A DNA stretch of 64,000 nucleotides from Kocuria salsicia. Its GTDB lineage: Bacteria; Actinomycetota; Actinomycetes; Actinomycetales; Micrococcaceae. Location of the stretch: assembly GCF_007681555.1 (NCBI RefSeq), contig NZ_VELE01000001.1, positions 496,001-560,000 of the forward strand. The letters run 5' to 3'. Each line of letters begins with the position of its first letter. Positions within the stretch are counted from its first letter, which is position 1. The notes under the pieces were generated by a model. It saw only the letters and a program-made list of their open reading frames with translations. It was not told the DNA's origin and made no database searches. A program made the position numbers and the translations under genes. Positions 36,570 to 47,356 of the stretch are shown piece after piece.

Positions 36570-37958
36570 ATGACTCCCCTGCCGACGACCGCCAGGACCC
36601 CCGACCACCGCTCACGCCTGCGCGGGCGTCTGCCCGTGGCGGTCGCGGCGGCGACGCTGCTGGTCACCACCGGCTGCGGTTCGCCGACCGGTGGCGGGGA
36701 CGCGGGCGGCGAGCGGGCGGGAGGCGACGCCGCGGCGTCGTCGTCGTCCTCCGGCGGCTCGGCCGGTGCGGAAGGCGAAGGCACCGCACCCGACCGGTCC
36801 GCAGCCGCTTCCACGGACTCGACGGGGTCCCACCGGACCGAACCCGGCAAGGGCCCGGCGTGCCCCGAGGACACGTGCCTGAGCCTCGCGGTCAGCGGCG
36901 ACCTGCTGCTGCACGAGGGCCTGTGGAGCCGGTTCGCCGCGGACCCGGCCCAGACCGGCGGCGCGAACTTCGACTTCGCTCCCCTGCTGGCCCAGCAGAA
37001 GCCGTACCTGGAGAACGCGGATGTGGCCGTGTGCCAGGCCGAGACTCCCGTGGCCCCGAGCGGCGGGCCGTACTCCGCGTACCCCGAGTTCAACGTGCCA
37101 CCCGAGATCTTCGCGGCGGCGAAGGGCGCGGGCTACGACGCCTGCACCTCCGCGAGCAACCACTCGATCGACCAGGGGACCGAGGGCGTGGAGCGCACCC
37201 TGCGGGCCCTCGACGACGCCGGTCTGCAGCACACGGGCTCGTACGCCACCGAGGCGGACTCCGAGGAGCCGATGATCGTGGACACCCCCACCGGGAAGCT
37301 CGCCGTGGTCACGGGCACGAACAGCCTCAACGAGAAGACCGCGGACCAACCCTGGCGCGTGGACCGGCTGCGTGACGGGGCGGACCCGGCCGTCGGGGAG
37401 CAGGCGGCGCGCGAGGACGTGGCGCACGCCGTCGCGCAGGCCCGCAAGGCCCGGGAAGAGGGCGCGGACGTGGTGGTGGCCGCGATGCACTCGATCCTCG
37501 AGTACACGGACACCGCGGACGAGTACCAGCGGACGACCGCCCACGCCCTGGCGGACTCCGGTGTGTTCGACGCCGTGTACGGCCACGGTTCGCACAGCGT
37601 CCAGCCGATCGAGAACTACCGCGACACGTGGATCGTCTACGGGGTGGGCAACAACGTCACCGAGACCGCCCCGCCCGTGAACGAGACGAACAATCAGGGC
37701 ATTACGGCGCGCTTCCAGTTCGCGCGCTCGGGCGACGGCGACTGGCGCGTGAGCGATCTCGCCTGGGTCCCGAGCTCCAACACGCAGGGCGGGGCCTACG
37801 CGTGGTGCCCCGTGGCGTCGGACGCCCCCTCGGGGGTCTGCCGCTCGGAGGCGGAGGACGCCGCCATCCGCGAGCGCATCGCGGGGATCGTGACCACGGA
37901 CTCCGCGCGGGAGCACGGGCTGCACGAGTGGAAGCTCAGCGAGGACCGGAAGGACTGA
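36570..37958 (+). CDS. CapA-family lipoprotein
   Basis: 462 residues. The N-terminal signal region ends in a lipobox-like LVTTGC with Cys at 36, then a ~60-residue Ser/Gly-rich linker. The PGA-cap/CapA metallophosphoesterase-like domain follows (LAVSGDLLLHEGLW, ETPVAPSGGPYSAYPEFN, SASNHSIDQGTEGVERTL, GHGSHSVQPIENYRDTWIVY). The family is tied to poly-gamma-glutamate capsule and related surface polymers. No other capsule genes are nearby, so the substrate is unknown. Confidence 0.88.
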   Translation: MTPLPTTARTPDHRSRLRGRLPVAVAAATLLVTTGCGSPTGGGDAGGERAGGDAAASSSSSGGSAGAEGEGTAPDRSAAASTDSTGSHRTEPGKGPACPEDTCLSLAVSGDLLLHEGLWSRFAADPAQTGGANFDFAPLLAQQKPYLENADVAVCQAETPVAPSGGPYSAYPEFNVPPEIFAAAKGAGYDACTSASNHSIDQGTEGVERTLRALDDAGLQHTGSYATEADSEEPMIVDTPTGKLAVVTGTNSLNEKTADQPWRVDRLRDGADPAVGEQAAREDVAHAVAQARKAREEGADVVVAAMHSILEYTDTADEYQRTTAHALADSGVFDAVYGHGSHSVQPIENYRDTWIVYGVGNNVTETAPPVNETNNQGITARFQFARSGDGDWRVSDLAWVPSSNTQGGAYAWCPVASDAPSGVCRSEAEDAAIRERIAGIVTTDSAREHGLHEWKLSEDRKD

Positions 37959-37994
37959 GGGCCGGTCCGGGATCGTTTCCGGACCGGCCCTCAG
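37955..37994. terminator. Bidirectional terminator overlapping the capA stop
   Basis: 16-bp stem CTGAGGGCCGGTCCGG / CCGGACCGGCCCTCAG with an 8-nt loop. It includes the capA TGA and faces gatB. Confidence 0.85.
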
Positions 37995-38019
37995 CGACCA
38001 CTCGTGCGAAGAGTGCGGA

Positions 38020-39524
38020 TCAGCCCTGCATGCCGAGCTTCTCCAGGATGATCTGGCGCACGCGCCCGGCGTCCGCCTGACCGCGCGTGGCCTTCATGAC
38101 GGGTCCGATCAGCGCGCCCACGGCCTGCACCTTGCCGCCCCTGATCTTCTCGACGACGTCCGGCATCTGGGCCATGGCGTCGTCCACGGCGGTGCTCAGC
38201 GCGCCGTCGTCGGAGACCACCGCGAGGCCGCGGGCCTCGACGATCTCTCCCGGCGTGCCCTCGCCGTCGACGACGAAGCCCAGGACCTTCTTGGCAAGCT
38301 TGTCGTTGATCTTGCCGCCCTCGATGAGCTGGTTCAGCTCCACCACGTGCTCCGCGGCGACGGGCAGCTCCGCGATCTCGACCTCGCGCTGCTTGGCCAG
38401 ACGGGCGATCTCACCCATCCACCACTTGCGGGCCGTGGCGGCGGAGGCACCCGCGGCGATGGTCCGCTCGATCTCATCCATCACGCCGGCGTTGACGACG
38501 TCGCGAAACTCCTCGTCCGAGTAGCCCCAGTCCGCCTTCAGACGCTTGCGGCGCTCGGACGGCGGCTCCGGCAGAGTGGTGCGGATCTCCTCGATCCAGT
38601 CCGCGGTGGTGACCACCGGGACCAGGTCCGGCTCGGGGAAGTAGCGGTAGTCGTCCGCGTCCGACTTCGGTCGCCCGGCCGTGGTGGAGCGGGTGTCCTC
38701 GTGCCAGAAGCGGGTCTCCTGCGTGACCTTCTCCCCCGCGGCGAGCACGGCGGCGTGGCGCTGGATCTCGTAGCGCACGGTGCGCTCCACGGCGCGCAGC
38801 GAGTTCACGTTCTTCGTCTCCGAGCGCGTACCGAACTGCGTGGCGCCCTTGGGCATCAGGGACACGTTCGCGTCGCAGCGCACGTTGCCGCGCTCCATGC
38901 GGGCGTCCGAGATGCCGAGGTTCTTCACGATCTCGCGGATCGCGGCCACGTAGGCGCGGGCCAGTTCCGGCGCCCGCTCCCCCGCACCCTCGATGGGCTT
39001 GGTGACGATCTCGATCAGGGGCACGCCGGCGCGGTTGTAGTCCACCAGGGAGTACTGGGCGTTCTGGATGCGCCCGGCGTCACCGCCCATGTGCGTCAGC
39101 TTCCCGGCGTCCTCCTCCATGTGGGCGCGCTCAATCTCCACCCGGAACTCCGTGCCGTCCTCCAGCTCCAGGTCCAGGTAGCCCTCGTACGCGATGGGCT
39201 CGTCGAACTGGGAGGTCTGGAAGTTCTTGGGCGTGTCCGGGTAGAAGTAGTTCTTCCGGGCGAAGTGGCACTTCTCGGCGATCGAGCAGTTCAGCGCGAG
39301 GCCCAGCTTGATCGCGGACTCCACGGCCTTGCCGTTGACCACGGGAAGCACCCCGGGCAGGCCCAGAGACACCGGTGTGATGTTGGTGTTGGGCTCGTCC
39401 CCGAAGGTGTTGGGGGCGGCGTCGAACATCTTGGTCTTCGTGTTCAGTTCCACGTGCACCTCGAACCCCAGCACGGGGTCGAAGCGCTCGAGGGCTTCCT
39501 CGAAGGACAGCACGTCCTGGCTCA

Positions 39525-39525
<1 letters not shown>
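38020..39525 (-). CDS. gatB: Asp/Glu-tRNA amidotransferase subunit B
   Basis: 501 residues with FEVHVELNTKTKMF, YNRAGVPLIEIVTKP and NVRCDANVSLMPKG, and a C-terminal helical tail domain. It binds mischarged tRNA and, with GatA and GatC, converts Glu-tRNA(Gln) and Asp-tRNA(Asn). GGAGG lies 6 nt before the ATG at 39525, which shares one base with the gatA stop (TGATG). Confidence 0.96.
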
Positions 39526-41126
<1,601 letters not shown>

Positions 41127-41128
41127 GC

Positions 41129-41425
41129 TCACTCACCGTCCAGGATCGCGGGGACACGGAACTTGCCGTCCTGGCCGTCCGGGGCATTCAGGAGGGCCTC
41201 CTCCTGGGTGAGCGTCTCACCCACGACGTCATCGCGGAAGACGTTCTGCAACGGCAGCGGGTGGCTCGTGGCGGGGACGTCGGGTCCAGCGGCCTCGCTG
41301 ACGGAGGCCACGGACGAGACGATCAGTTCGAGTTCCCCGGCCACCCGGGCCAGTTCCTCGTCCGTCATCTCGATCCGCGCCAGCTCCGCCAGGTGCGCCA
41401 CCTGTTCGCGGTTGATCGCAGACAT
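41129..41425 (-). CDS. gatC: Asp/Glu-tRNA amidotransferase subunit C
   Basis: 98 residues, normal GatC size ([23 protein letters not shown]-terminal [15 protein letters not shown]). It wraps around and stabilises GatA. AGGAG before the ATG. First gene of gatCAB. Confidence 0.95.
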   Translation of the reverse strand: MSAINREQVAHLAELARIEMTDEELARVAGELELIVSSVASVSEAAGPDVPATSHPLPLQNVFRDDVVGETLTQEEALLNAPDGQDGKFRVPAILDGE

Positions 41426-41531
41426 GCATGCTCCTGGGATTGACTAAAGTGTTTCCGATCCAGTCTAGCGAGCGCCTACCCTGGACTCATCACACCCGTT
41501 GCCGCTCCACCGTTCTAAGGGGTCCTCCTTC

Positions 41532-42089
41532 GTGGCTCAGTCCTCCGCTCGCCCTTCCCGACGCCGCTCCACGCCCGCCCGGGGCACGTCCCGGATGACC
41601 AGGGCCGAGGCCGCCCGCGCCCGCGCGGACCACGACAACGCCTGGCGGCAGTGGATCTCGGACTCCGCCGTGGAGACCGTGGACACCGCACTGAGCCACG
41701 TGCAGGCCGTGGTCGAGGAGCAGGTGACCGCCTACGGCACCTTCCCTGCGTTCCTCGTGACCGGTGGCAAGGACGGAGAGTTCGAGCTGAACTCCGTGGA
41801 CCCGCAGGAGGCCGCCGGCATGCGACCCGAGCAGATCCTGGACTCCTTGCGTGCCATCGCGCGGGAGAAGGCTCCGAGCATCCTCGTCGGTGCTCTCGCC
41901 TACCCCGCCACCCTCCCGGACCGCTCTGGCGCCGCCGCGGTGATCGCCGAGGTCGAGCACCGTGAACGACTGAGCCTCGAAGTGGTCCAGGAGTACAAGG
42001 TGGTCTCCGCCAAGGGCCGCACGTTCGTGAACTTCGAGGACCCGCACACCGACCGCGCAGACCCCTGGCTCTTCGGCGTGCGCGACTGA
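41532..42089 (+). CDS. Conserved hypothetical protein
   Basis: 185 residues, soluble, with a basic Ser/Arg-rich first ~30 residues then an alpha/beta body (TALSHVQAVVEEQVTAYGTF, FLVTGGKDGEFELN, ILVGALAYPATLPDRSGAAA). GTG at 41532 with AAGGGG upstream. I do not recognise the family. It is divergent from gatC and followed by a spacer with a long C tract. Confidence 0.7.
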   Translation: MAQSSARPSRRRSTPARGTSRMTRAEAARARADHDNAWRQWISDSAVETVDTALSHVQAVVEEQVTAYGTFPAFLVTGGKDGEFELNSVDPQEAAGMRPEQILDSLRAIAREKAPSILVGALAYPATLPDRSGAAAVIAEVEHRERLSLEVVQEYKVVSAKGRTFVNFEDPHTDRADPWLFGVRD

Positions 42090-42188
42090 TCCCACCGCGC
42101 GGCACCGCGCCGCGCGCCGTCGGACCCGGACCGTTCGACATCCCGGGGGGCGGCCCCACCCGCCAGGGGCCGCCGCGGCGCAGTCTCT

Positions 42189-42202
42189 CCCCCCCCCCCC
42201 CC
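42189..42202. repeat. Homopolymeric C14 tract
   Basis: Fourteen consecutive C residues in the 232-bp spacer before chaA, the longest homopolymer in the window. No gene is evident in the spacer otherwise. Confidence 0.9.
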
Positions 42203-42321
42203 GGCTGCCGGGACGACCCGGTCGCCGTCCTAGATTCCGGGGACGACCCCGCCTCCAGCGGGGCAGCACACGGTCCCGCGCCGACCGGTGCCCCCGGCCC
42301 CGAGGAACCAGGTGACCCGAG

Positions 42322-43500
42322 ATGACCGCCGCCCTGCGCCGTGTCCTGACACCCCTGACGACCGCCCGCGCCGCCGTGGGCTGGCTCACCGTCCTCGTGC
42401 TGTGGGCAGTCTCTGATCTCCTGACGCCACCCGTGCCGGCAGTCCCGCTGCTGGTTGCGCTCGCCGTGATCGTAGGCGTGATCATCTTCGCCTCGACCGG
42501 CGTGGTCCACCAGGCGGAGCAGCTCGCGCGCCGGCTGGGCGACCCCTACGGGTCCCTCGTACTCACCCTGTCGATCGTGATGATCGAGGTGGTGCTGATC
42601 TGCGCCGTCATGCTCGGCCCCGGTGAGCACCCCACGATCGCCCGCGACTCGGTCATGGCGGTGTCCATGATCATTCTCAACCTCGTGGTCGGACTCTGTC
42701 TGCTCGTGGGCGGTCTGGCGCACGGGCACCTGCAACCCAACCGCACTGGCGTCTCCACCTACCTGTCCCTGCTCGTGGTGCTGTGCATGCTCGCCTTCGG
42801 GCTGCCCGCGGCGCTCGGCACGGACGGCGCGTTCCGTCCCTGGCAGGTGATCGCGGTCGTCGCTGTGACCCTGGGCTGCTACGCCGTCTTCCTGTGGCGC
42901 CAGACGGGCGCGCAGGCGGAGGACTTCACGGAGGTGGGCGGCGCTGCGCCGGTGAGCTCCCCTGTTCCCGGCACCAGCGGCAGCGTTCGAACCGGGGACG
43001 ACGACGCCGCGTCCCGCCCTCCGCTGGGAGAGGTCCTTCGCGCGCACCGCCCCGAGCTGCCCGCGCGCCTGGTGGTCCTCGTGGTGAGTGTCCTGCCCGT
43101 GGTGCTGCTCTCCCACGACATGGCCGCGCTGCTCGACGACGCTCTGGGCCGCGCCGGCGCCCCGCCCGCCGTGGCCGGGGTGCTGATCGCAGGCATCGTG
43201 TTTCTGCCGGAGTCCATCACCTCTCTGCGGGCGGCGCGTGCCGGGCGGATCCAGCGCGCGAGCAACCTGTGCCACGGTGCACTGGTCTCGACCGTGGGCC
43301 TGACGATTCCCGCCGTGCTCGTGATCGGCCTGCTCACAGGTCAGACCGTGGTGCTGGCGGAAAGTCCCGCGAACCTGCTGCTGCTCGGGGTCACGCTCGC
43401 GCTGTCCACGGTCGCGCTCGCGGCGCCCCGCGTCACCGCCGTGCACGGGGCGGCTCACCTCGTGCTCTTCACGGCCTACGGCATCGTGGTCTTCTCCTGA
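42322..43500 (+). CDS. chaA: Calcium/proton antiporter (ChaA-like)
   Basis: 392 residues, about eleven membrane helices in two inverted repeats of the CaCA superfamily. The acidic ion-site motifs are SIVMIEVVLICAVML in the first half and GIVFLPESITSLRAA in the second. They are separated by a cytoplasmic loop (about 195-240) containing a Gly/Asp/Ala-rich insertion. Exchanges Ca2+ (or Na+/K+) for protons. Confidence 0.9.
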   Translation: MTAALRRVLTPLTTARAAVGWLTVLVLWAVSDLLTPPVPAVPLLVALAVIVGVIIFASTGVVHQAEQLARRLGDPYGSLVLTLSIVMIEVVLICAVMLGPGEHPTIARDSVMAVSMIILNLVVGLCLLVGGLAHGHLQPNRTGVSTYLSLLVVLCMLAFGLPAALGTDGAFRPWQVIAVVAVTLGCYAVFLWRQTGAQAEDFTEVGGAAPVSSPVPGTSGSVRTGDDDAASRPPLGEVLRAHRPELPARLVVLVVSVLPVVLLSHDMAALLDDALGRAGAPPAVAGVLIAGIVFLPESITSLRAARAGRIQRASNLCHGALVSTVGLTIPAVLVIGLLTGQTVVLAESPANLLLLGVTLALSTVALAAPRVTAVHGAAHLVLFTAYGIVVFS

Positions 43501-43561
43501 CGGGACGTCGCCGGGTCCATTCCCTCGGCAGCGCGGGCGCGCGCCGCCGTCGTCCCGGGTC

Positions 43562-44260
43562 TCACCAGCTCGGCAGCTCCGGCAGTGCTCCCTCGGTCTC
43601 GACCGCGGCGGTCTCTCCGCGGGCCAGCCACAGCAGCAGGCCCACGCGGTCCCCGGTGACGAGCTGACCGCCGTCGCCGACGACCCACTCGTCGTGCTCG
43701 TCCGTGCGTAGCGTCATGCCCGGAGCGTTCTTGGCACGCATGGTCTTCACCGCGGCCTCCAGCGCGTCGAGCACGGACTCGGGCTCTGCTTGCGCGAGCG
43801 ACCAGGAGGTGTCGAGATCCCAGTGGTGCAGCACGATCTCCGTGATCCGCACGGCGGGAATGGACACGGCGGGAATGGGCTTGCCGTGCAGGTCCAGCAC
43901 CTCGACCGCCAGCTCCCCCTCCAGCCGCTCACACTGCTCAGCGAAGAAGCGGGCGCTGTCCACGAACGCCTGGACCAGCTCCTCCCGGGGCAGGACCGCG
44001 TACGCCTCGATGTCCTGTTCCCGTGCCTGCCGGGAGTCGTAGGGCTGCTGGGCCTCCCCCGTGGTGGCCCAGTCGACCAGCCGGACGAGCGCCCGGCCGT
44101 TGGAGGCCAGGTGGGCGACCACGTGGGCACGGTCCCACCCCTCGCACAGCGACGGCTCAGCCAGCTCTGCGTCTGAGAGGGAGTCCACGGTGGCCAGGAA
44201 GCTCTCGGTCTCCCGCCGCAGTCGGGCGAGGTCCGAGGTCACGCGCAAAGGGTTCGTCAT
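43562..44260 (-). CDS. DinB-like maleylpyruvate isomerase-family protein
   Basis: 232 residues of the mycothiol-dependent isomerase (MDMPI) group: SLCEGWDRAHVVAHLASNGR and ITEIVLHHWDLDTSW carry the three metal-binding His residues. It is often a mycothiol S-transferase; mshB at 28.5 kb fits. The true substrate is unknown and no gentisate genes are here. Start at 44260 supported by a leaderless -10. Confidence 0.88.
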   Translation of the reverse strand: MTNPLRVTSDLARLRRETESFLATVDSLSDAELAEPSLCEGWDRAHVVAHLASNGRALVRLVDWATTGEAQQPYDSRQAREQDIEAYAVLPREELVQAFVDSARFFAEQCERLEGELAVEVLDLHGKPIPAVSIPAVRITEIVLHHWDLDTSWSLAQAEPESVLDALEAAVKTMRAKNAPGMTLRTDEHDEWVVGDGGQLVTGDRVGLLLWLARGETAAVETEGALPELPSW

Positions 44261-44267
44261 GGACCCC

Positions 44268-44273
44268 ACTGTA
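44268..44273 (-). promoter_or_regulatory. Leaderless -10 of the MDMPI-like gene
   Basis: TACAGT (minus strand), then GGGGTCC, then ATG at 44260. Confidence 0.5.
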
Positions 44274-44303
44274 GTGAGCCGACCGTGAGCCGCGCCATGA
44301 CGA

Positions 44304-44350
44304 AGGGCCCAGGGCGGGAACCGGTCATCTGCGGTTCCGTCATGGGCCCT
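44304..44350 (-). terminator. Terminator downstream of dppDF
   Basis: Outer stem AGGGCCCA / TGGGCCCT and inner stem GGAACCG / CGGTTCC around an 8-nt loop, with an internal bulge. It lies past the minus-strand dppDF stop. Confidence 0.6.
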
Positions 44351-44372
44351 CCTGGCATCCGCGGTTCAGGGG

Positions 44373-44404
44373 CTCAGGAGCTCAGGAGCTCAGGAGCTCA
44401 GGAG
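44373..44404. repeat. 8-bp tandem repeat CTCAGGAG x4
   Basis: Four exact copies of CTCAGGAG followed by CTCAGGG. The array runs into the dppDF stop codon (44406-44408), so copy-number change could alter the extreme C-terminus or mRNA end. Confidence 0.95.
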
Positions 44405-44405
44405 C

Positions 44406-46556
44406 TCAGGGCAGCGTCTCCGCCAGCTGCTGGCGCAGCTCTCGCCGCGCGCGCTGGGTCTGCGGATCCGGCACGGGCACCGCCGCGAGCAGCCGCTTGG
44501 TGTATTCCTGCTCCGGGTGGCGCAGCACCGTCTCGCGCGAGCCCTGCTCCACGATGTGCCCGTGCTGCATGACCACGATGCGCCGGGCGAGCCGGTCGAT
44601 CACCGCGAGGTCGTGGGTGACGAACAGGCACGCGAAGCCCATCTCCGCCTGCAGCTCCTCGAAGAGGTCCAGCACCGTAGCCTGGACGGACACGTCCAGC
44701 GCGGAGGTCGGCTCGTCCGCGACAAGCAGCTTGGGCTTCAGGGACAGGGCCCGGGCGATGCCCACGCGCTGCTTCTGACCGCCGGAGAGCTCGTGCGGGT
44801 AGCGGTTGCGGTAGTTGCGCGGCAGCCGCACCTGGTCCAGCAGCTGCTCGATCCGGTGCTGCAGCTCGGCACCCTTGGCCACCTTGGCCAGGTACATGGG
44901 CTCGCCGATGGACTCGCCGATCGGGAGCCGAGGGTTCAGTGACGAGGACGGGTCCTGGAAGACCATGCCCACGTCCTTGCGCACCCGGTCTAGCGTGGAG
45001 CGCGGGGCACCGTGGAGTTCAACGCCGTCGACCACCAGCGAGCCCTCGACCACCGGCAGCAGGCCCACGGCGGCGCGCCCGATCGTCGTCTTGCCGGATC
45101 CGGACTCCCCGACCAGGCCCACGGTCTCACCCGAGGCCACGGTCAGGCTCACGCCCTCCACCGCGCGGAACGCCGGGTTGCGGCCCTGCTTGGGGTACTC
45201 GATCGCCACGTCCTTCAGCTGCAGGATGGGTGCCACCACGCGCTGGGCGAGCGTGTCCATGGAGGCGGACTCTGCCGTGCTCCGGTCCACCACGATGGGC
45301 GCGGCCACGGAGCGTTCGAGCGCGGCCACCATGTCCACGGACTCGTCCCCCTCCGTACCCTGCCCCAGGTGCGGCACCGCCTCCAGCAGGGTGCGCGTGT
45401 AGGGGTGGCGCGGAGCGGAGAAGATCTGTTCGGCGCTGCCCTGCTCCACGATCACGCCGTTCTGCATGACCGCGATCTTGTCCGCGAGGTCCGCCACCAC
45501 TCCCATGTCGTGCGTGATGAGGATGACCGCTGAGTCCAGCTGGTCCTTGAGGTTGCGGATCAGGTCCAGGATCTCGGCCTGCACGGTCACATCCAGAGCA
45601 GTGGTGGGCTCGTCCGCGATCAGCAGCTTGGGGTCGCACGAGAGCGACTGGGCAATCATCGCGCGCTGGCGCTGGCCGCCGGAAAGCTGGTGGGGGTACG
45701 AGCGGAACGCCTTCTCTGGGTCCGGCAGCTCCACCATGGTGAGCATCTGCTTGGCGCGCTCCGCGGCCTCCGTGGGCGAGATGTCCCGGTGCAGGCGCAG
45801 GGTCTCCACGATCTGCTGGCCCACCGTGTACACGGGGTTCAGCGCGGTCATGGGCTCCTGGAAGATCACGGCAATCTCCTCACCGCGCACCCGGCGCAGG
45901 GCACTGCCCCGCAGCCCGATCAGCTCTTCACCGCCGAGTTTCGCCGAGCCACGCACCCGCGCGTTGGACGGCAGCAGCCCCAGCATGGACATCGAGCTCG
46001 CGGACTTGCCGGAGCCGGACTCACCCACGATCGCGAGGACTTCACCGGCGGCGACGTCGTAGTCCAGGTCGATCGCGGCCGGAACCCACTCGCGGTCCAC
46101 GCCGAAGTCCACGCTCAGGCCGCGCACGCTCAGCACGGGCTCCCCGCGGGCCACCTTCGTCCGGGAGCGGCCACGCCGGGCGCTGGGCTCGGCGCGCAGG
46201 GCTCGGCGGCCCCGCTTCTTCGTCCCGGCCGCGGCGCTGGCGTCCGTGGCGGTCGAGCCGTCGACGGCGTTCCCCGCCTCCGACGTGGCACCGGAACTGT
46301 CCGGCGCGACGCCCTCGCTCGCCCCGAGGACCTCGGCGCGGCTGGTCTCAGCACCTTGGGCCCCGGCGTTCTGCGCCGCGGCATCACCCGTCGGCGACGT
46401 GGCCACTCGGCCGTCTCCGGCCAGCGAGCCGTCCCACGGGGCGTTGTGCTCGGCGGCGGTCGGGCCCTGCGCGGGGACCGCATCCGGAGACTGGGCTCCG
46501 TCGCGAGGATCGGGCGCACCCTCGGGGACGCCGTGGGGCTGGTTCGAGGTGCTCAT
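44406..46556 (-). CDS. dppD: Fused dipeptide/oligopeptide ABC ATPase (DppD-DppF)
   Basis: 716 residues. A disordered Ala/Gly-rich N-terminus of ~138 residues is followed by two complete ABC ATPase domains. First: GESGSGKS at 178-185, LSGGQRQRAMIAQ, LLIADEPTTALDV. Second: VGESGSGKTT near 495, LSGGQKQRVGIARAL, LVADEPTSALDV. Each ends in the Opp/Dpp-type C-terminal zone with HPYTRTLLEAVPHL. It powers the importer encoded by dppABC upstream, from which it is separated by an opposite-strand gene. Confidence 0.93.
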   Translation of the reverse strand: MSTSNQPHGVPEGAPDPRDGAQSPDAVPAQGPTAAEHNAPWDGSLAGDGRVATSPTGDAAAQNAGAQGAETSRAEVLGASEGVAPDSSGATSEAGNAVDGSTATDASAAAGTKKRGRRALRAEPSARRGRSRTKVARGEPVLSVRGLSVDFGVDREWVPAAIDLDYDVAAGEVLAIVGESGSGKSASSMSMLGLLPSNARVRGSAKLGGEELIGLRGSALRRVRGEEIAVIFQEPMTALNPVYTVGQQIVETLRLHRDISPTEAAERAKQMLTMVELPDPEKAFRSYPHQLSGGQRQRAMIAQSLSCDPKLLIADEPTTALDVTVQAEILDLIRNLKDQLDSAVILITHDMGVVADLADKIAVMQNGVIVEQGSAEQIFSAPRHPYTRTLLEAVPHLGQGTEGDESVDMVAALERSVAAPIVVDRSTAESASMDTLAQRVVAPILQLKDVAIEYPKQGRNPAFRAVEGVSLTVASGETVGLVGESGSGKTTIGRAAVGLLPVVEGSLVVDGVELHGAPRSTLDRVRKDVGMVFQDPSSSLNPRLPIGESIGEPMYLAKVAKGAELQHRIEQLLDQVRLPRNYRNRYPHELSGGQKQRVGIARALSLKPKLLVADEPTSALDVSVQATVLDLFEELQAEMGFACLFVTHDLAVIDRLARRIVVMQHGHIVEQGSRETVLRHPEQEYTKRLLAAVPVPDPQTQRARRELRQQLAETLP

Positions 46557-46668
46557 CGTGTGTGCTCCATCGTATCGAGAACGTGGTGCGCGGGGCGGAC
46601 GCGCGCGGAGTGCGGGGCACTGCGGTGCCGGGCAGCGGAGGGTTCACGGTGCGGGGCCGCAGACTGCC

Positions 46669-46674
46669 TAGCAT
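46669..46674 (+). promoter_or_regulatory. Leaderless -10 of the PH-domain gene
   Basis: TAGCAT, then GGGGACC, then ATG at 46682. It shows that the plus-strand gene inside the dpp cluster has its own promoter. Confidence 0.5.
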
Positions 46675-46681
46675 GGGGACC

Positions 46682-47356
46682 ATGCCGACCAGCTACGACA
46701 CAGCACCGGAGCACGAGATCTACCGCGCGGCGTCGGCCCCGTGGCTCACAGGATTCCTGGTGCTGCTGGGACTGTCGGTGGGCGTCTCGGGCTGGGGCCG
46801 CACCCCGGCCCACCACGCGGCGGCCGTGCTGGGTGCCCTGGCCCTCGCGGGGCTGGGCTACACGCTCTACTGGCGTCCCCGGCTGGAGGTCCACGAGCGG
46901 GAGGTGCGCCTGGTGAATCCCCTGCGCACCGTCTGCGTGCCGTGGGCGCGGATCGTGGACGTGGGCACCCGGTTCGCTGTGACCCTGGTGACCGACACCG
47001 GGAAGCACTCGAGCTTCGCGCTGCCCGCGGCAGGTCACCGGACGCCCCCGCCGTCAGCGGCAGGGGTGCCGGCCGCGCCCCCGGAGGACGACGCCGTCGC
47101 CGTCGTCGCTGCGTCGCTCGCGTGCTCGTCACGGCCGGAGCCGATTTCCCGGGCCCGCCGGGGGTTGAACTTGCGCTGGCGCGGGTCGAAGGCGTCCCGC
47201 AGGCCGTCGCCGATGAAGTTGATGGTCAGGGCGATGGCCACGATGAACACGCCGGGCCACCAGAACAACCAGGGGCGGGTGGCGAACGCGGTCTGGTTCT
47301 CGCTGATCAGACGGCCCAGTGACCAGTCCGGCGCCTGGATGCCGAGGCCCAGGTAG
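46682..47356 (+). CDS. PH-domain (DUF3093-like) membrane protein with overlapping 3' end
   Basis: The first ~115 residues are convincing: two membrane helices (WLTGFLVLLGLSVGVSGWG, AAVLGALALAGLGYTLYWRP) and a PH-like strand pattern (LEVHEREVRLVNPLRTVCVPWARIVDV in outline). From about 47035 to the stop at 47356 the frame lies antisense to the conserved 3' part of dppC. The original end of this gene has therefore probably been lost and the C-terminal ~107 residues may be meaningless. It could also be a functional truncated protein. Confidence 0.6.
   Translation: MPTSYDTAPEHEIYRAASAPWLTGFLVLLGLSVGVSGWGRTPAHHAAAVLGALALAGLGYTLYWRPRLEVHEREVRLVNPLRTVCVPWARIVDVGTRFAVTLVTDTGKHSSFALPAAGHRTPPPSAAGVPAAPPEDDAVAVVAASLACSSRPEPISRARRGLNLRWRGSKASRRPSPMKLMVRAMATMNTPGHQNNQGRVANAVWFSLIRRPSDQSGAWMPRPR

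Noticed and set aside
44373-44404. CRISPR array
   Set aside because: The repeat unit is 8 bp with no spacers, and no cas genes are present. It is a simple tandem repeat.
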